Assembly (NCBI GenBank): GCA_019095985.1
Contig: CM032669.1
Location: 8,998,348 to 9,062,347 of the forward strand
From: Streblospio benedicti
Taxonomy: Eukaryota; Annelida; Polychaeta; Spionida; Spionidae
DNA: 64,000 nucleotides
Direction of reading: 5' to 3'
Position numbers and translations under genes: made by a program. The notes under the pieces were generated by a model. The model saw nothing but the letters and a program-made list of their open reading frames with translations. It did not search any database and had not been told where the DNA came from. This document shows, in pieces, positions 20,209 to 34,000 of the stretch (positions within the stretch are counted from its first letter, which is position 1; the number at the start of each line of letters is the position of its first letter).

Positions 20209-21525
20209 TCAATCAATATCTGGCTGTTCAGGAACAAACGTGCTGCCGCCCGCAGATCCACCCGCACCTCCGAATGGTTCCTCATCAGGAGCTCCATCGC
20301 CGTCACCACCAGACGGACCACCAAACTTCTGGCTCATTTTGTCAATAAGATTCTTCACTTTCGGATTATTCTGGTACTTGGAAATGTTTGCTGGGTTCTT
20401 GGAGATGTCTTGGAATGCCGCCATCACTTCAGGATCTTGGAATGCAGCCATAAGTTCCGGGTCACTGAAGAGACTTCCGAGATCGGGCATGCCTCCTCCC
20501 ATACCACCCATTCCACCTGGCATACCACCCATTCCTCCGGGCATACCACCCATTCCTCCGGGCATACCACCCATACCACCAGGGAAACCACCTGGCATAC
20601 CGCCCATTCCTCCTGGCATACCACCCATTCCTCCTGGCATACCACCAGGAAAACCAGGAAATCCTCCAGGCATACCTCCAGGGAATCCGCCACCTTGACG
20701 ATCTCTTTCTTCCTGCTCTTTCCTTGCTTTTTCCGCTTCTTCTCTAGCTTTTCTGACTCTTTCCTTTCTTTCTCGCAATTCCCGTTCTTCTCTTCTCCTT
20801 TCTTGCTTTCTCTTATGTTCTTGTACTTTATGTGCATTGTCAGAAACTTCTTTGATCCACTCCACAACTGCATCATCATAATCAAGCTTGTTGGCGGCAC
20901 TGAGGTCTTTAAACGCCTCTTCCCAATGGCCGAGAAGCCTATGTGCTCTTCCTCTCCATTTGTAAGGTTGAGCAGAATCTGGGTTGATGCTCAAGGCCTT
21001 GTCGCAATCACGAATGGCAGCATTTGGCTTGTTCATCTTTATGAATACACTTGCTCTCTTTGCATAGAAGTTGGCCAGGTGTGGGTTCAGCTTGATTGCC
21101 TCGGTATAGAGTCGGATAGCTTCTTCATAGTTTCCATCCGAGAAAGCAGCTTGAGCTTCACCCCGTTTGTCGTTTGCTTGATCCATCATTTCATCGGTAA
21201 CTTCAATGGAATCGTCACCCATCTCTTGATGAGCGTCAGTGTCTGGTTCAATGACTCCATCAGTATCAAGTTCCAAGTCACTCTCTTCACTCTCAGGCTC
21301 GGGTGGTGGTGGGGTTGGGGCCTTCTTGGGTTGAGGTTTCGGTTCATCGGGCACTGCTTCTTCGGCTTCTTCCTTACGAGGCACTCGGTCCGGTATTTTC
21401 GCCCCTAGACTTTCTAAATACTCTTTGTAAAAACTTACTTCGGGCATGTACAATACATTAGGGTTCGCTTTGCACAACTCTACGAACCCCTTCAACAGTT
21501 TTATTTCAGTTGCACCAACGTTCAT
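20209..21525 (-). CDS. ST13: Hsc70-interacting protein (Hip, ST13)
   Basis: A complete 438-residue protein in one exon. Hip is a cytosolic Hsp70/Hsc70 co-chaperone that stabilises the ADP-bound state. Residues 1-45 match the Hip N-terminal dimerisation domain ([19 protein letters not shown]). An acidic, Pro-rich linker follows, then three TPRs at about 113-215 ([39 protein letters not shown]). Residues 230-276 are a charged helix. A Gly-Gly-Met-Pro repeat region lies at 277-346, then an STI1/DP domain at about 347-403 ([20 protein letters not shown]). It is longer than human ST13 (369 aa), mainly in the linker and GGMP region. Vertebrate ST13 genes have many introns, so an intact intronless copy is unusual. 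It faces ANKMY2 head-to-head, with 492 bp between the two ATGs. Confidence 0.97.
   Translation of the reverse strand: MNVGATEIKLLKGFVELCKANPNVLYMPEVSFYKEYLESLGAKIPDRVPRKEEAEEAVPDEPKPQPKKAPTPPPPEPESEESDLELDTDGVIEPDTDAHQEMGDDSIEVTDEMMDQANDKRGEAQAAFSDGNYEEAIRLYTEAIKLNPHLANFYAKRASVFIKMNKPNAAIRDCDKALSINPDSAQPYKWRGRAHRLLGHWEEAFKDLSAANKLDYDDAVVEWIKEVSDNAHKVQEHKRKQERRREERELRERKERVRKAREEAEKARKEQEERDRQGGGFPGGMPGGFPGFPGGMPGGMGGMPGGMGGMPGGFPGGMGGMPGGMGGMPGGMGGMPGGMGGMGGGMPDLGSLFSDPELMAAFQDPEVMAAFQDISKNPANISKYQNNPKVKNLIDKMSQKFGGPSGGDGDGAPDEEPFGGAGGSAGGSTFVPEQPDID
20488..20690. repeat. In-gene tandem repeat coding for GGMP
   Basis: Units of about 12-24 bp ('ggcataccacccattcctcc' and variants on the plus strand) encode the Met-Pro-Gly-Gly-rich region of ST13. 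Unit length stays a multiple of three, so copy-number changes would keep the frame. Confidence 0.8.
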
Positions 21526-22017
21526 CTTGGCAGCACTGATACAAATTTACAATAATCAAACGTGACTTTGTTCGATGGAAATTTCTAGCCGGCACCTGCT
21601 GCGCCACCTGTTAAAGCTTGACAGCGTGTTCGATTACAGTAAGTTTAGAATTATAAAATAAAATTACAGACGAGAAAGTACATTAGTATTTTGCGGCTCT
21701 GAAAATATACACAAATCAATTGTATATAGTAAAAGGGATATTTCTATTAAATTAAAACTCGTATTTTCAGACTATAGAATACTTTTTATTTACAAATTAT
21801 ATATATTTGTAATCGAATGCATATTTCTGGTTGTGTTCTCCCTGGTAAATAGCTGCAAAGAAAGATACAGAATTGCAATTAGGCAATATTCATGCATTAT
21901 TTGATACTCATGCTACTGATAAATAATATATATTCTGATTGTAGCTTGTTATTTAGAATAATTGCTAAATGAGTTTCCTTACCTTTGCTATTTTTTGAGA
22001 TTATTTACAGCTTGAAA
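21526..22017. promoter_or_regulatory. Probable bidirectional promoter ST13/ANKMY2
   Basis: Only 492 bp separates the divergent ATGs of ST13 (minus) and ANKMY2 (plus), and it must hold both 5' UTRs and promoters. No TATA box is convincingly placed. A TTTACAG just before the ANKMY2 ATG could be the acceptor of a 5' UTR intron. Confidence 0.5.
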
Positions 22018-25000
22018 ATGGCCGACAAGTTGAAGATTTTGACAGATTCTGAAAAGAAATTGCATCAGTATGTTGCTGATAGTGAGTATTTCGTCTATTT
22101 TACTCGAAGTATAAATCTCCATATTTATCTCGATTAGTGCTCATATATATAAGTAAACTGCGCATTTGTGATAATCAAGATTCACCCTAAACACAGTTTA
22201 AGTCTGGAACATTCTGTTAGGCTAGCTGATCTTTATGCCTTATGGCTGTTGCCTATCGAACTTAGAGGGTCGAATGAAAATAAAAGTTTGATAACTCTGT
22301 CGACCAGCGCGGTTGTGTTGTGCACTAAGAGAAAAGAAGATAATGTTAATAAAAGGGTGGGCTATGGTCGATAGTAAGTAAGAGGAAATCAAAGATGAAA
22401 AATATCTGCCAATGCAGGTTAAAATCAATAATTACAGACAACAAACAGCAGAGAAATAACTTTTTAAAATTGCTTTATTTTGGATAAAACAATTACAATT
22501 TAAAAAATTTTGGCAGTTTGAAATTCTTTCTTTACACACCATCCCAAAGAAATATATACAATCATAAAAAACAATCACTTTAATCATTCAATCACCTATT
22601 CCTTAACAATTGGGAATCAGCATAACTTTAACACTTTTAACATTTAAATAAAAAATTTAACCGAAAGAGATACAATTACAAAACAAAACACTTAACTGGG
22701 TGGGAGTGGTGGGCAAACAATTTTAAACGCAATTCGTGACGATCAATTCAAGGTTAAATGCCAAAAACAAGGCTTATGTTCAAATGAAAACCCAGGGCTA
22801 CACCGAAAAAATTACAGACAACAAACTGAACGCCAATCTTTTTAAATTGCTTTATTTTCAATAAAACAATTACAGGCAAAAAATTTTGGAAATTCTTTCT
22901 TTACACGAAAACCACCCCAAAGAAAATATACAATCCATAAAAACAATCACTTTAATCATTCAATCACCTAAACAAGTTCTTGAAACTTAGCATAACTTTA
23001 ACACTTTTAACATTTAAATCACAAATTTTAACCGGCCAAACCCTGCGGGCCAAAACAACACCAATTTCAAAGCAATGCTGACGAAATTCGGTTAGATACA
23101 AATAACTTATGTTCAAATGAAAAATCCACATACACCTTGTAGGCATCTGAACGCCAGTCTCCGAATAGCTGCACTAGCTCACCTGGGACCCCACAGGCAA
23201 AGGCAAAACTAGCTCCATGATGAAAACTATGAGAAAAAACCAGACGGATCCAGACCTACTCCGCTAAAACGAAAACACTTCTTAACTTAGAATGAAAAAT
23301 AGGCTTTAAGGCCAAACATCACAAAAACCGGGGATGAAGGACCAACTTATCATCCCATCGAACTGGACAAAACTGACCCTGGTTCACTGCAAAATGGGAT
23401 GACCAAAATCTCTCCTCCAGTTTGATGAGTCTTGGTCCACTGGAACTTGTAACACAATCTTTAATACAAACAAGCTAAACTTGTTCATAAATGGGTCCTT
23501 CACTGATGTGGCCATGAATTGAGACTTTCTGGCAAACAAATTAAATAAAAATAAATACAAACACCATAATACTGCCTGTTGTGGGACACTAACATCTAAC
23601 ACCTTGTAAATTTTCCTTAATATCTGAGGCGTGATTGGCAATGCTCTCCTAGGCACATGACACAACGATCTGTCTAAACCTCTCAGAGTGAGCCGAACCA
23701 AAATATCATTAGATGAGGGGAAGGCAACACCACATAAACTATGCACTGTCTTTAAGCCCGATACGTAATTGCGAACGGACTGGGGCAAAGACAGCGATCT
23801 ACTCAAAAACTGAATATATAAACACAGAATATCTACTGACACAGGAAAGGAAGAACAATCTCAATTATGTGCAAAACCCACAAACTTTTTCCACTGACAA
23901 ACCAAATTCTTAACCATACCCTTAGCATACGCTTTTTGTTGAGTGGACAAGAGATCCCTTCTTAACTGGCTCAACCAATCTGAAAATAAACAAAATTACC
24001 ACTCATGAGAAAAGGAAAAAAGTTCACTAGACACAAAAAATTCTCTACGTTTCACCCTGTTAGTTAACTTAAAAAATTCTCGCCTATAATGAGACCCTTT
24101 ATCCCAGCAAGACAGAAGATCGGGCAATCGATTATTCACCCCCGAGATATGAATGGCCCTAATTTCACATTGGAACTTAGCTGCTAAATAGCATATTTCC
24201 CTCAAACAACTCTGCAAAAATGGATCTCTAGTACGGCCCGTGTTGATTACTTTGACCGCTGTCTTATCACATTTCATGCGAATTCTACATCCCTTTCATG
24301 CCCTTCCTCAGAGTTTGGGAGCTACTGTCAAAGCAAGAAGCTCCAAGGCATTAATATGCAACTTCTAATCACTAATAAACTCTGGGAAAGTGGCATGAAA
24401 ATACTTGCCCTGACTGTAACCTCCACAGCCTTCCAAAAATGCGTCACAAGCCACTAACTCATCAGGCTTACACCACTCAGACAATTTTAAGACGCATTCG
24501 TCACACTACAATTCAAGGCCGGAAATGCCAAAACGAGGCTGTTCGTGACGTCCGTAATTAGCCGGAATAACCCGAGGGCTATTCCGAAAAAATGAAAATG
24601 AAGATTTAGAAGGAAGTTTTGGCTTGGTGGTTCTTTAAAGTCTCCCAATGTTGGAGTGCTAACTAACTCGGCCGGTAGTATAGTCCATACCATGACTGCA
24701 CTGGGAACACTATGTCAAAAGGTGCTATGGGATATTTTCGGCTTAGGACAAGTTTTTTGAAAATAGATTTGCGCGCCACCACATCGACATACGTACGTCT
24801 ACAGATAACGAAGTGATCCAGATGCAGATGTTACCAAACACAACTATATTTTGATAGATCATGCTATGGGCAAAACTACGAGTACCAAATGAGCATTGAA
24901 CGTGTTTGGTATATTTCAGAAGTTGCCTCATTCAATACATGATGGCAGCTTGTTATATGAATACATCAAACATGTACTGTTCTGCAGGCAAGCTGGAGGG

Positions 25001-28000
25001 TGTGCGGCAGATCCTCAATGAGCCTTCGGTGAGAGTCGACTGTCTGGACGAGGTAAATCTACGCAATCAGCAATTTCTCTCATAAAGTTCTCCCTCATTC
25101 CATGTCTCATTTGGTAGATATCCATGCCAGCAAACTGACATGCATTTTCGAGCCAACACCTACGTAATTTAGTGAAATATCAGTTTGACAGCGTATGTCT
25201 GCCGGCAAGAGCATCTACCACCATAACTTGTAATCTTGTCCTCTGCTGCGTCTATCGTGGTAGAAACATAGGAGAATGTCAGTTAAAATAGCAGATCTGT
25301 CCAGATATTTGTCCGTACGACAACGAAGTAGAATTTGACACTAGTTAGTGATGCTAACACCGAAGCCTTATTTGCGTTGTTTCAGCATGGCATGACGCCG
25401 CTGATGCAGGCGGCGTTCAAGGGCCAGTTCGCGGTGTGTGAGCTGCTGCTGGCGCGCGGAGCAGACGTCAACTCCAACTACCACGACTCGGGCTACACCG
25501 CACTGATGTTTGCCGGACTCAGCGGCAACGTAGACGTTACACGGTGGGTGAAGTCTTCCTAAGACATTAAATATATTGATTCTGTACAAAATGCTCAGAA
25601 AATAGGATGTGCAATTATCATTTCGACATTACTGCCTGTTCCAATAGCTTTTCTATACAATATTTTAAGATGGTATACACCATTAAATCATTCGTATTGG
25701 CATACGGAAAACGTACAAAAGCACTTGCGAACAATATCGTTTTGACAGTTTTACGTCCAAGATAATAACTTTTCAGGGGCATCTATAAATGCTTATTTTT
25801 TTTACATAAATTGCACACATATATTCAGACTCGTATTGGGTTTCTTATTTTCACCACCTAGTAATGGGAATATGGATATATTTGTCTAGAATATCTTCCG
25901 AACGTGAGGCTGTTGCCGGCCTCGATTAAAAATGACAGGTTCGAGATTCACTTTAGAAAGACGAATTATAAAACAATGCTTGTGATTTGAGAAATATCCT
26001 TTCGTCCATGAATTCATAATCGGTTTATAATTGATCCGACACGTGAATTTGTGATGGGTATGTTAATGTGACGATGATAATACATTCGTTTCAAAAATAA
26101 TTTTACCTTCAAGCAATTTAACTATTGCGCCATTTTCAGTAGGAAAACTAGTCTTTATTACACGCCGTGATATCTCAACACCGACCATAGCGCGATGCGA
26201 TTAAGAGTAGCGCCTCCATTAGCCGTTATCAAAGCAGAGAAGATGTGGGTTTATGGTGACAATGCACGATGTGCTCGAGGCTGAGTATTAATATCCTTAT
26301 TTGGAAGCAGGAATATTAAGTAGGTATTTCCTAGTGACGTAATCGAAACAATAATCACCTCAGTCTGAACTGAAGAGAACGGGGTTTCCCATTTAAGATG
26401 GTATACGACACGTTGGGGTAATTTTCGTCTGAATTAGAGTATTTTGAGCTTGAATTTCGCAGTGTAAATCACGTGTTTCTTGCGCAGATATATATTCTTA
26501 CAAATGATGCATTAATATTATCAAAACCCTGCTTTACTTCCACAAAATTTACATCGAAATGTCAAGGTAAGGCATTATTGTTGTCACTAGTCTAAAACCG
26601 GGGAGCTTGACATCACTGTTTATATGTAAAAAACAGCGATAATTCGAGGAACTTTCTTGGCAAAATTGGACGTAAAAATGTCCCTTAAGGGACATTCCGA
26701 TACGAATTTGTTAAACATATACTGGGAGATGCTAACACCCTTAGGAATAGCAATGAGATACCTAAAAAACATTATTATATGCTGCAGAAGGTTTTTTGAC
26801 AACATTGTGCTTGTCCTTGTGGCTGCAGGTTGATGCTGGAGGCTGGAGCCAAGACGCACGTCACCAACAATGTGGGCAGAAACGCCGCGCAGATGGCAGC
26901 CTTCGTCTGTAAGCTCTACTTACATCTAGTTTGCCCAAACTCTTTAAAGTTTAGATATGAAAGATAAGTTTATAGCAATCATGAGACCGATGCATGATTA
27001 ACGTTTTATGTGGAGATATGACGTCATAGTCTGATGACGTCATATTGAACGTTCTCTACTTGTTGTTCAAAGGTTCATGGATGTTCCTGGATTATACATG
27101 CTTTATGGATGTATGAGAGATAGAGAGTAAGCAGAAGGGAGCATGGCATTGTATTGTTAAATTTAATGACTGTAATTAAACATTTAGAATTCACATATAA
27201 TATGTATTTGTTGGCTTTCGCTCAAGTGTAAGAATCATGAAATTCTTGTCATTGGACTGTTTTCTCCCTGCAGCGCAGCACCAGTGTGTGTCTCTCATCA
27301 ACAACTTCTTCTCGCGTGAGCAGCTCGAGTACTACACGGTGCCCCACGACCTGGAGACGGAGGCGCGGCTACCGGCACCGCTCGCTCAACCCCTCCACAA
27401 GTTCATACTCACCTCCAACCTCTCGCCTGTCAAGGTTGGTCAAATACTGCGAGCCTGTTCAAATAGATTGATAGGTAATATTATACCAGTGGGGGTGAAA
27501 GATCAGACAATATACCACCCACTCTGTGACGCACCTCTAAATCCTGTTCTCTGATTGGCTTAGAGCCGCCGAAATCAGCCAGGTATTATTTCTCCAAAAT
27601 GCCTGGCTGAATATTGCCCTCTTTAATTGGCAATGATGACAAAAATTCATTTTTAAAATGGCAGCTTCGTACGGTCATTTTGGCTCAAGGGCGTAACCAG
27701 CTTGATGTGTGGAAGATAGTCTAGACAAATAAATCCATCATAATTCCAATTGATGGTAAGAATATTAAAGGCGGTGTAATTCTGAATACGCCTGTTAATC
27801 TATGGAAAGAAATTACCATTTATGGAAGCCCCCAAAAAGTTGTCGTCTTGAATCTAAGACTATCAAAACAGCTTTGTTTGTGAATGTTTTTTCCCGCCTG
27901 TAAAATCACAGGGACTTATGGGTTAAACATTGTGGAACTGTGACAGCTTCACTCGATGAGATATTTTCTTATCACGCATTCACACGTGCATTACCCTTTT

Positions 28001-31000
28001 ACTGTCAGCTGGCGCTGTACCTGTCACATCACCCGGAGCTGGTGAAGCAGAGCGACAAGGTGGCCAGGCTGCTCGACTTCCTTTGCGAGAAAGTGATGAA
28101 AGCGCGTGAGACCAACGAGGTGAGCGTGGACTGAGCAACAGCCAACCAGGAGCAAAATCCTACTTGTCCATAGCACACAGTTATCTTGAAAAATATACCA
28201 GTGCCAACAAAGATTTGCACGTCCAAATCAACAAACTAAAATGATGACTGGGTAACTGAATACTCGTCCATAGAATATGTAACTCAAACTTTTTAACTGA
28301 CAACATATATGTACGTCGTGGATGATAGATCATGATAGGACCGGTACTTATCGGTGACTGTATTCTGTTGGATTTGGCATCACTTTGGTTAGAACAATGT
28401 GATATGAATAGTTAACCTTTGGTTGGCCTTTGGTTGGTGGATAGTCTACTAAACCTAAAAAGAAATCATTTGCAATTTGTTTGATTTTGGACATCACAGA
28501 TGGTCTCATTGTTGCGTCTTATTGTGTGTTTGGAGACTTAATTTGGAATTTTAAACAAACTTTGAAGAAGTCTATTTTAAATTCCAATTTGAGTCTCGCC
28601 ACAGAATAAGACAAAACAACCAACAACAAAAAGAAATCAAAGTTGTATTGTGACGTTCGTGGTAGGTGATGGGTGTGAAGTTCCACTACCTGATGCACGT
28701 GGTAAAAGAGGCAGGAAAGCAGGCGGCGAAACAACAGGAGGCTGCGGCCGCAGAGACACAGGAGGCTACGCCGCCGCTCAGGGACTGGCTCAAGTGGTGA
28801 GTAGTGCCGGGTCAGGGCCACTCGTCCACTCGTATTGACAAGTAAAAGCTTGTGGAGGATGAGTAAAACGTTTTAGCAACTCGTTCTTTTGACGAGTAAT
28901 AAATTCTGGTCAGTTTGGCGTACAGGTATTTAGTTTGTGCAAGGAGGACTAGTTTATTTTTGGAAGGACGAGTAGGTATTTTAGTGATACTCCTCCTGCT
29001 GACGAGTAGCACTTTTCCATGGACCCTGTGAGTAGACGGCTGATATGCTGCTTGGTTAGCGGCATGGAAGACAGGAGTATAGAGGTCACTTAGTGACAAA
29101 AGTGGTAAGCTGGTGATTAATCCAGATGTGCATCCAGAGCCTAGGATTCAATATTTTTAAGTAGTATTCAAAGAATAAAATACAAGCGTCCTTAAGATAT
29201 ATTTAGTTTGAAAGCACGGTGGTCACAGTTTGTGATTTATATAGAAAATAAGAATAGTAGATACTAGTTAAGTGTTGTGTAAATCTATTTTCAATGCTTT
29301 AAATCAGTAAAACATTCCTTTCTTTAGTATGTCTGGACACATTGTTTCAAATATGCAAGTCCCAACACTAATTGTTTCAAAATATCTGAGTTCCAGGACT
29401 CACTGTTTCGAAACTTGCCAATCCTAGAACTCATTCCTGTCAATTTCTAGATGTCTCACACTATCACAGGTTGATGAAGCGGCGCCCGGCAGACGGGTTC
29501 CCCACCAGTGAGGAGATGTTCGTCCGCACAAGTCTGCGTGATTTCCCGTACATGGAGAACCAGCTGATCCGGCAGCTGCTGGGAACCATCGCAAAAACAG
29601 CCTACGTGAGTCACTGTCGAAACCATCGGCAAAAACAGCCTACGTGAGTCACTGTCCGAAACCATCGCAAAAACAGCCTACATGAGTCACTGTCCCAAAC
29701 CATAGCAAAAACAGCCTACGTGAGTCACCGCTCCAAACCATTGCAAAAACACTCTACGTGAGGAGTTTCAATAGTTTCCCAGCATCACCGTCCAAAACGA
29801 CCTGCACTTGCAACCAGAATCTCGGCCTCCGCGTACAACCAAAACGGCCATTTTCCTCGTCAATTCAAATGTTTGTGTGTCTCGTTATCATCAAACATGG
29901 TGCTCTTTATGCCACTGTAAAGCTGTGGTGAAGTGTTTCATGTGTTTCGTTAAAGGGTTTGTTTTGAGATTGATTGAAATCTTGTGTTATCTCTGAAATT
30001 GACCATTCTTTTTAAACACGAATTTTGCACCTAAGGTCACATTATTAGCATAGACAGAAAACACAATACGAAAATGAGTCTGAAATTTGAAATTCTATGT
30101 TCATTAGGGTGTGGAGCCACAACATTCAACATTAACAGTAGCCCACTAGCCCGTGGCAGGTGAAAGTTGTGTCTGGGCTAGTCATTTTCCAAAGTACTTT
30201 ACCAAATGGGCAAGTGGTTTTTAGGCTACAAATTGAATATTTGCATCAAAACCTAGTTTTGAATGGTGAAAAATGTATTCCTATTGCTTTTATGCAGCCA
30301 TGCACAATAGCAAAAATATAATTTATCTCCAGTGTATACAAAACCCCAGAAACCTTTAGGTTCTGAGGCTACATTGTAGTTAACAAAAACAAGCAGCATC
30401 ACAATAACCAATAATTACATTATCAATCATTTATATAAGACATTCTTATAAAAAAAATGGGGACAAGTTAGATGAGTATAGCGACAAGTAAAAAAATATG
30501 TTACTTGTGACTTGCCCACTGGGACAAGTGAAATTTAAAGTAAATGTAAAGCTCTGACCAAGGCTGTCTGTTTGTCCTCAGGGTGCGGAGCCGACAGCTC
30601 TCAGTGTTCTCACCAACGGGATCAACGGACAGCGGATGGCCTCAGAGGATGACCACCGGTGTGAGACATGCGCGGACTTCCACGCTCCCAAACGCTGCAA
30701 ACAGTGCAACATGGTGGGTACAAAATACAGCCGCTGGCAAGGTGGGCTATTGCACATAGGCAGAGGAGCGGTAAATATTGTGTATACTGTAACCCTAAAA
30801 ATATTCGCGTGCGATTGAATTTCGCTAAATTCGCGTATTTGGGATGATTCGCGAAAATTAAAAAGCCGTGAAAATTGAAAGAGCTACAGTACTTCTTTAT
30901 GACTAGGCGACATGGTGCCGATAATTGGGGTATCGTGCGTTTTTGGTGTCATTCGGCTTTTGTAAGTGGAAAATAATATTACCTTTAGTGTCAAAATAAA

Positions 31001-34000
31001 GTCCATTGTAATTTCAAACTTATCATTGCATTATTTTAGAAGTGTTAAGCCTAAACAAGAACGCCAAATTCATTATTTGAACTGCAGCAGGTCCTCTCAT
31101 TATTCTTAGTATTTGTTGTTGTGCCGTCTTAACTGCTGTATAAAATAAGTGCCAAAGATTTAAAAAATTTCAAGTTTATTTATAAATATAATATTCACAA
31201 AGAATCACGTGGCCACTTTGATTGTTCTTGTGCGAAAGGTCAACCAGCAAAGACACAGTTATATAAGGCCACTGACCACTGCTGACCTCTTAGTCATACA
31301 ACAAGTCTATAGTAGGGAAATTACGCAACTCCCGTTAGGGACCATTCAGTATTTGTGACAGGGTGGGGTAGGAGGATTTTCCAAAATTGTTGTGAAAAAA
31401 ATTAATAGCCCCCCCCCCCCCAAACCTCTGAAAAAATTGGTAACCCCCCTCAATTTCATGTGACAAAAATTGATGACCCCCCCACCTCCCCTCACCCACC
31501 AACAGTTAACGCATTCATTGTCGGTTAACTAAAATCCTATTTGATGGATATCCATAATATATAAAACAGTAAATTTTAGTACAGAATCTCTAAAAAAATA
31601 GGGGAAATATTATAGTAGTTAATATTAATGGGATACTACTAATATTACTCAATATTAAATATCATAGCCTCTAGGACATCTGAGGGTATGCTCTATACGT
31701 GCTCCTCGGTGGGTACCATTTCGTCACTAGTCAGCTCGTCCACACCAGTAGAAATTGGTAAGGACTAGGGCTGAATTCAATGCACTTGTCCTGCATACGA
31801 GTAGCTGCTGAGCCAAAATACGTTTGGCAAATTGCCAGGACAAGTAATGTTTGGGGAGATATAGTACCATTAAAAAGTTACTTGCCCTGCTGAAGAGTAA
31901 CTATTGAGGCCTAACTGGGAGACTGCTTGTCAGGGTACAAAATAGAGTCTAGATCTAATAGAGTTCTCAGTATTAACATGATTAATGGTCGGATATTTTT
32001 GTCAGGGCTGGCTACATTTTATAGTTGCCGGCCCTGTGATCTGGGAACAAATTTTCAAGCGTTTCATACTGTGGTACTACCAGGTCACACTAACTGAAGA
32101 GTCCATTTCGCCTCACGAGCGAGAGTAAAAAAAAAGGCTAACTGTCCAAAAATCAGTGCTGTTTGAAAACATAGCAGACATGACATTGTGTGTACCACTG
32201 TGTAGACAAAGTCAGTAGTTCCTAAAAAGATCGATCTAAGAAGTGGTTTTGACAGTCAGTATTGGCATTTTCAGTCATAAACAAACTGGTCATGATTTAT
32301 CAGCTGCGAAAATCATGTTCTAATTCACTCATCTAGTGGCTCATTATCATAAAAGATTTTAATACATCTACTAGAGAGACAGTTAAGATTGCATTAAAAT
32401 TTGATTTATAGTTTTCAATTATTCTGTATCTTGGGTGTTGTAATATTAAGGTAACTAAATATCAAATATCATAGCCTTTAGAAAAGCTTATTGAAAGTGT
32501 ATGAACTTTCTTTTTACAGGTTTACTATTGTAACCAGGAGTGTCAGAAACTGCACTGGAAATATCACAAGATTGACTGTCCCAAACTAAAAGGTGAATGT
32601 TGCTATAGTGACTAATTTTTAGACAAATCCGTACTTTCTTAATATTTTCGAACATTTTCCATACCTATTGTCTGAGAATTCTTTTGTCACTGGCTATCGT
32701 TTAGAATAGATTTGTAGCAAAATTAGTCCCTCTATTTACAAAATGTTTATCAAAAAAGAAATCCAATCAGTCTCTTCATATAAATGACGGCTGTTTATTT
32801 TGGTTTAGTTTAAACTGAGGCTCATATCAAAATTACGCCATGTTCCAATTTCCTATACAACATTCATTGCCGACTGGGTGTTGTAAGTTTATCATCTGCT
32901 TACTTAATGCTTACCTACTCACCAACCAATGTTAGTTCGATAAAGTATCTCAAAGGTTCAAAGGCTAAAATGCCCATATGATCTCTAGAATCTATTCACA
33001 TACATCGATGCAAAAATAGTACTACACAATTGTATTATTTGCATTAACATCGCGTGTTTCTCATAGCTAAGTTCATCATACACAAATATGCAGTTTATTA
33101 ATTATATATCAGGGTAGATGATTCTACACTACAAGTTCATCATATCCTTCTTGTAGTTTTTGACCAGAAACTTTATCTTTGAGAGTATCATAGAAGGAAT
33201 GAAATAACTGATATCTGATATTATATTTTTATTTCAGTTGCATATGAACAAATTCAAAAGCAAAAAGAAGAGGACGCGAAAAAAGAAGCCTTGAAAAAAG
33301 AGGACAAAGAGAAAGAAGAAAAGGAGAAACTGGCAAAAGAAGCAGAAAAAGGTGACGTTTAGAATTGCACTGAAATAGATAAAAGTGAACCACAGTTTCT
33401 ATATTGAAGGATGTATTTAATGTAAAAATGACTGTATAAACTATTGATAATGCAACTTCTAACAATTAGTAAAATATTCACGTCACCAGTATGATCGTAA
33501 TGGGCATTACGATCATTGTGTTGGCACAGTGAGATCATTGCTAATGTGTGGAGCAAAAATACAAAATTTTATGTGGTGAATTATCAGCCAGTTGCATGTG
33601 TTAGTNNNNNNNNNNNNNNNNNNNNNNNNNNNNNNNNNNNNNNNNNNNNNNNNNNNNNNNNNNNNNNNNNNNNNNNNNNNNNNNNNNNNNNNNNNNNNNN
33701 NNNNNCATAAATCCCAAAAAGTAAGCTCATATTTCAACCTTTTCCCCACAAATCGGGCGTTTTCCCACCGCATGTTTGGCGCCATCTTGTAAATATTGTG
33801 AATATTAAACGAGCCTTGTTGTTGGTGCATTCATTCCATTTCCACGCAACTACCACGCCTCTGATTGGCTGCTGATATAAACATAGGTAAAACACAGCGT
33901 GTTCAGCCATATTATAAATCATTGAGAGCGCTATTCGTTGCAACGGTGTGGTTTATCAGTAGTGGCAGTGCCCATGTGATGAATATATTCATACATTATT

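Noticed and set aside
20102-21408. Long plus-strand frames (198 and 332 codons) opposite ST13
   Set aside because: They are antisense shadows of the ST13 coding sequence; the Pro-Ile-Gly repeats come from the complement of the GGMP repeat, and there is no homology of their own.
23713-23913. Plus-strand frame in ANKMY2 intron 1
   Set aside because: Antisense of the recombinase-like piece of the DIRS-type relic.
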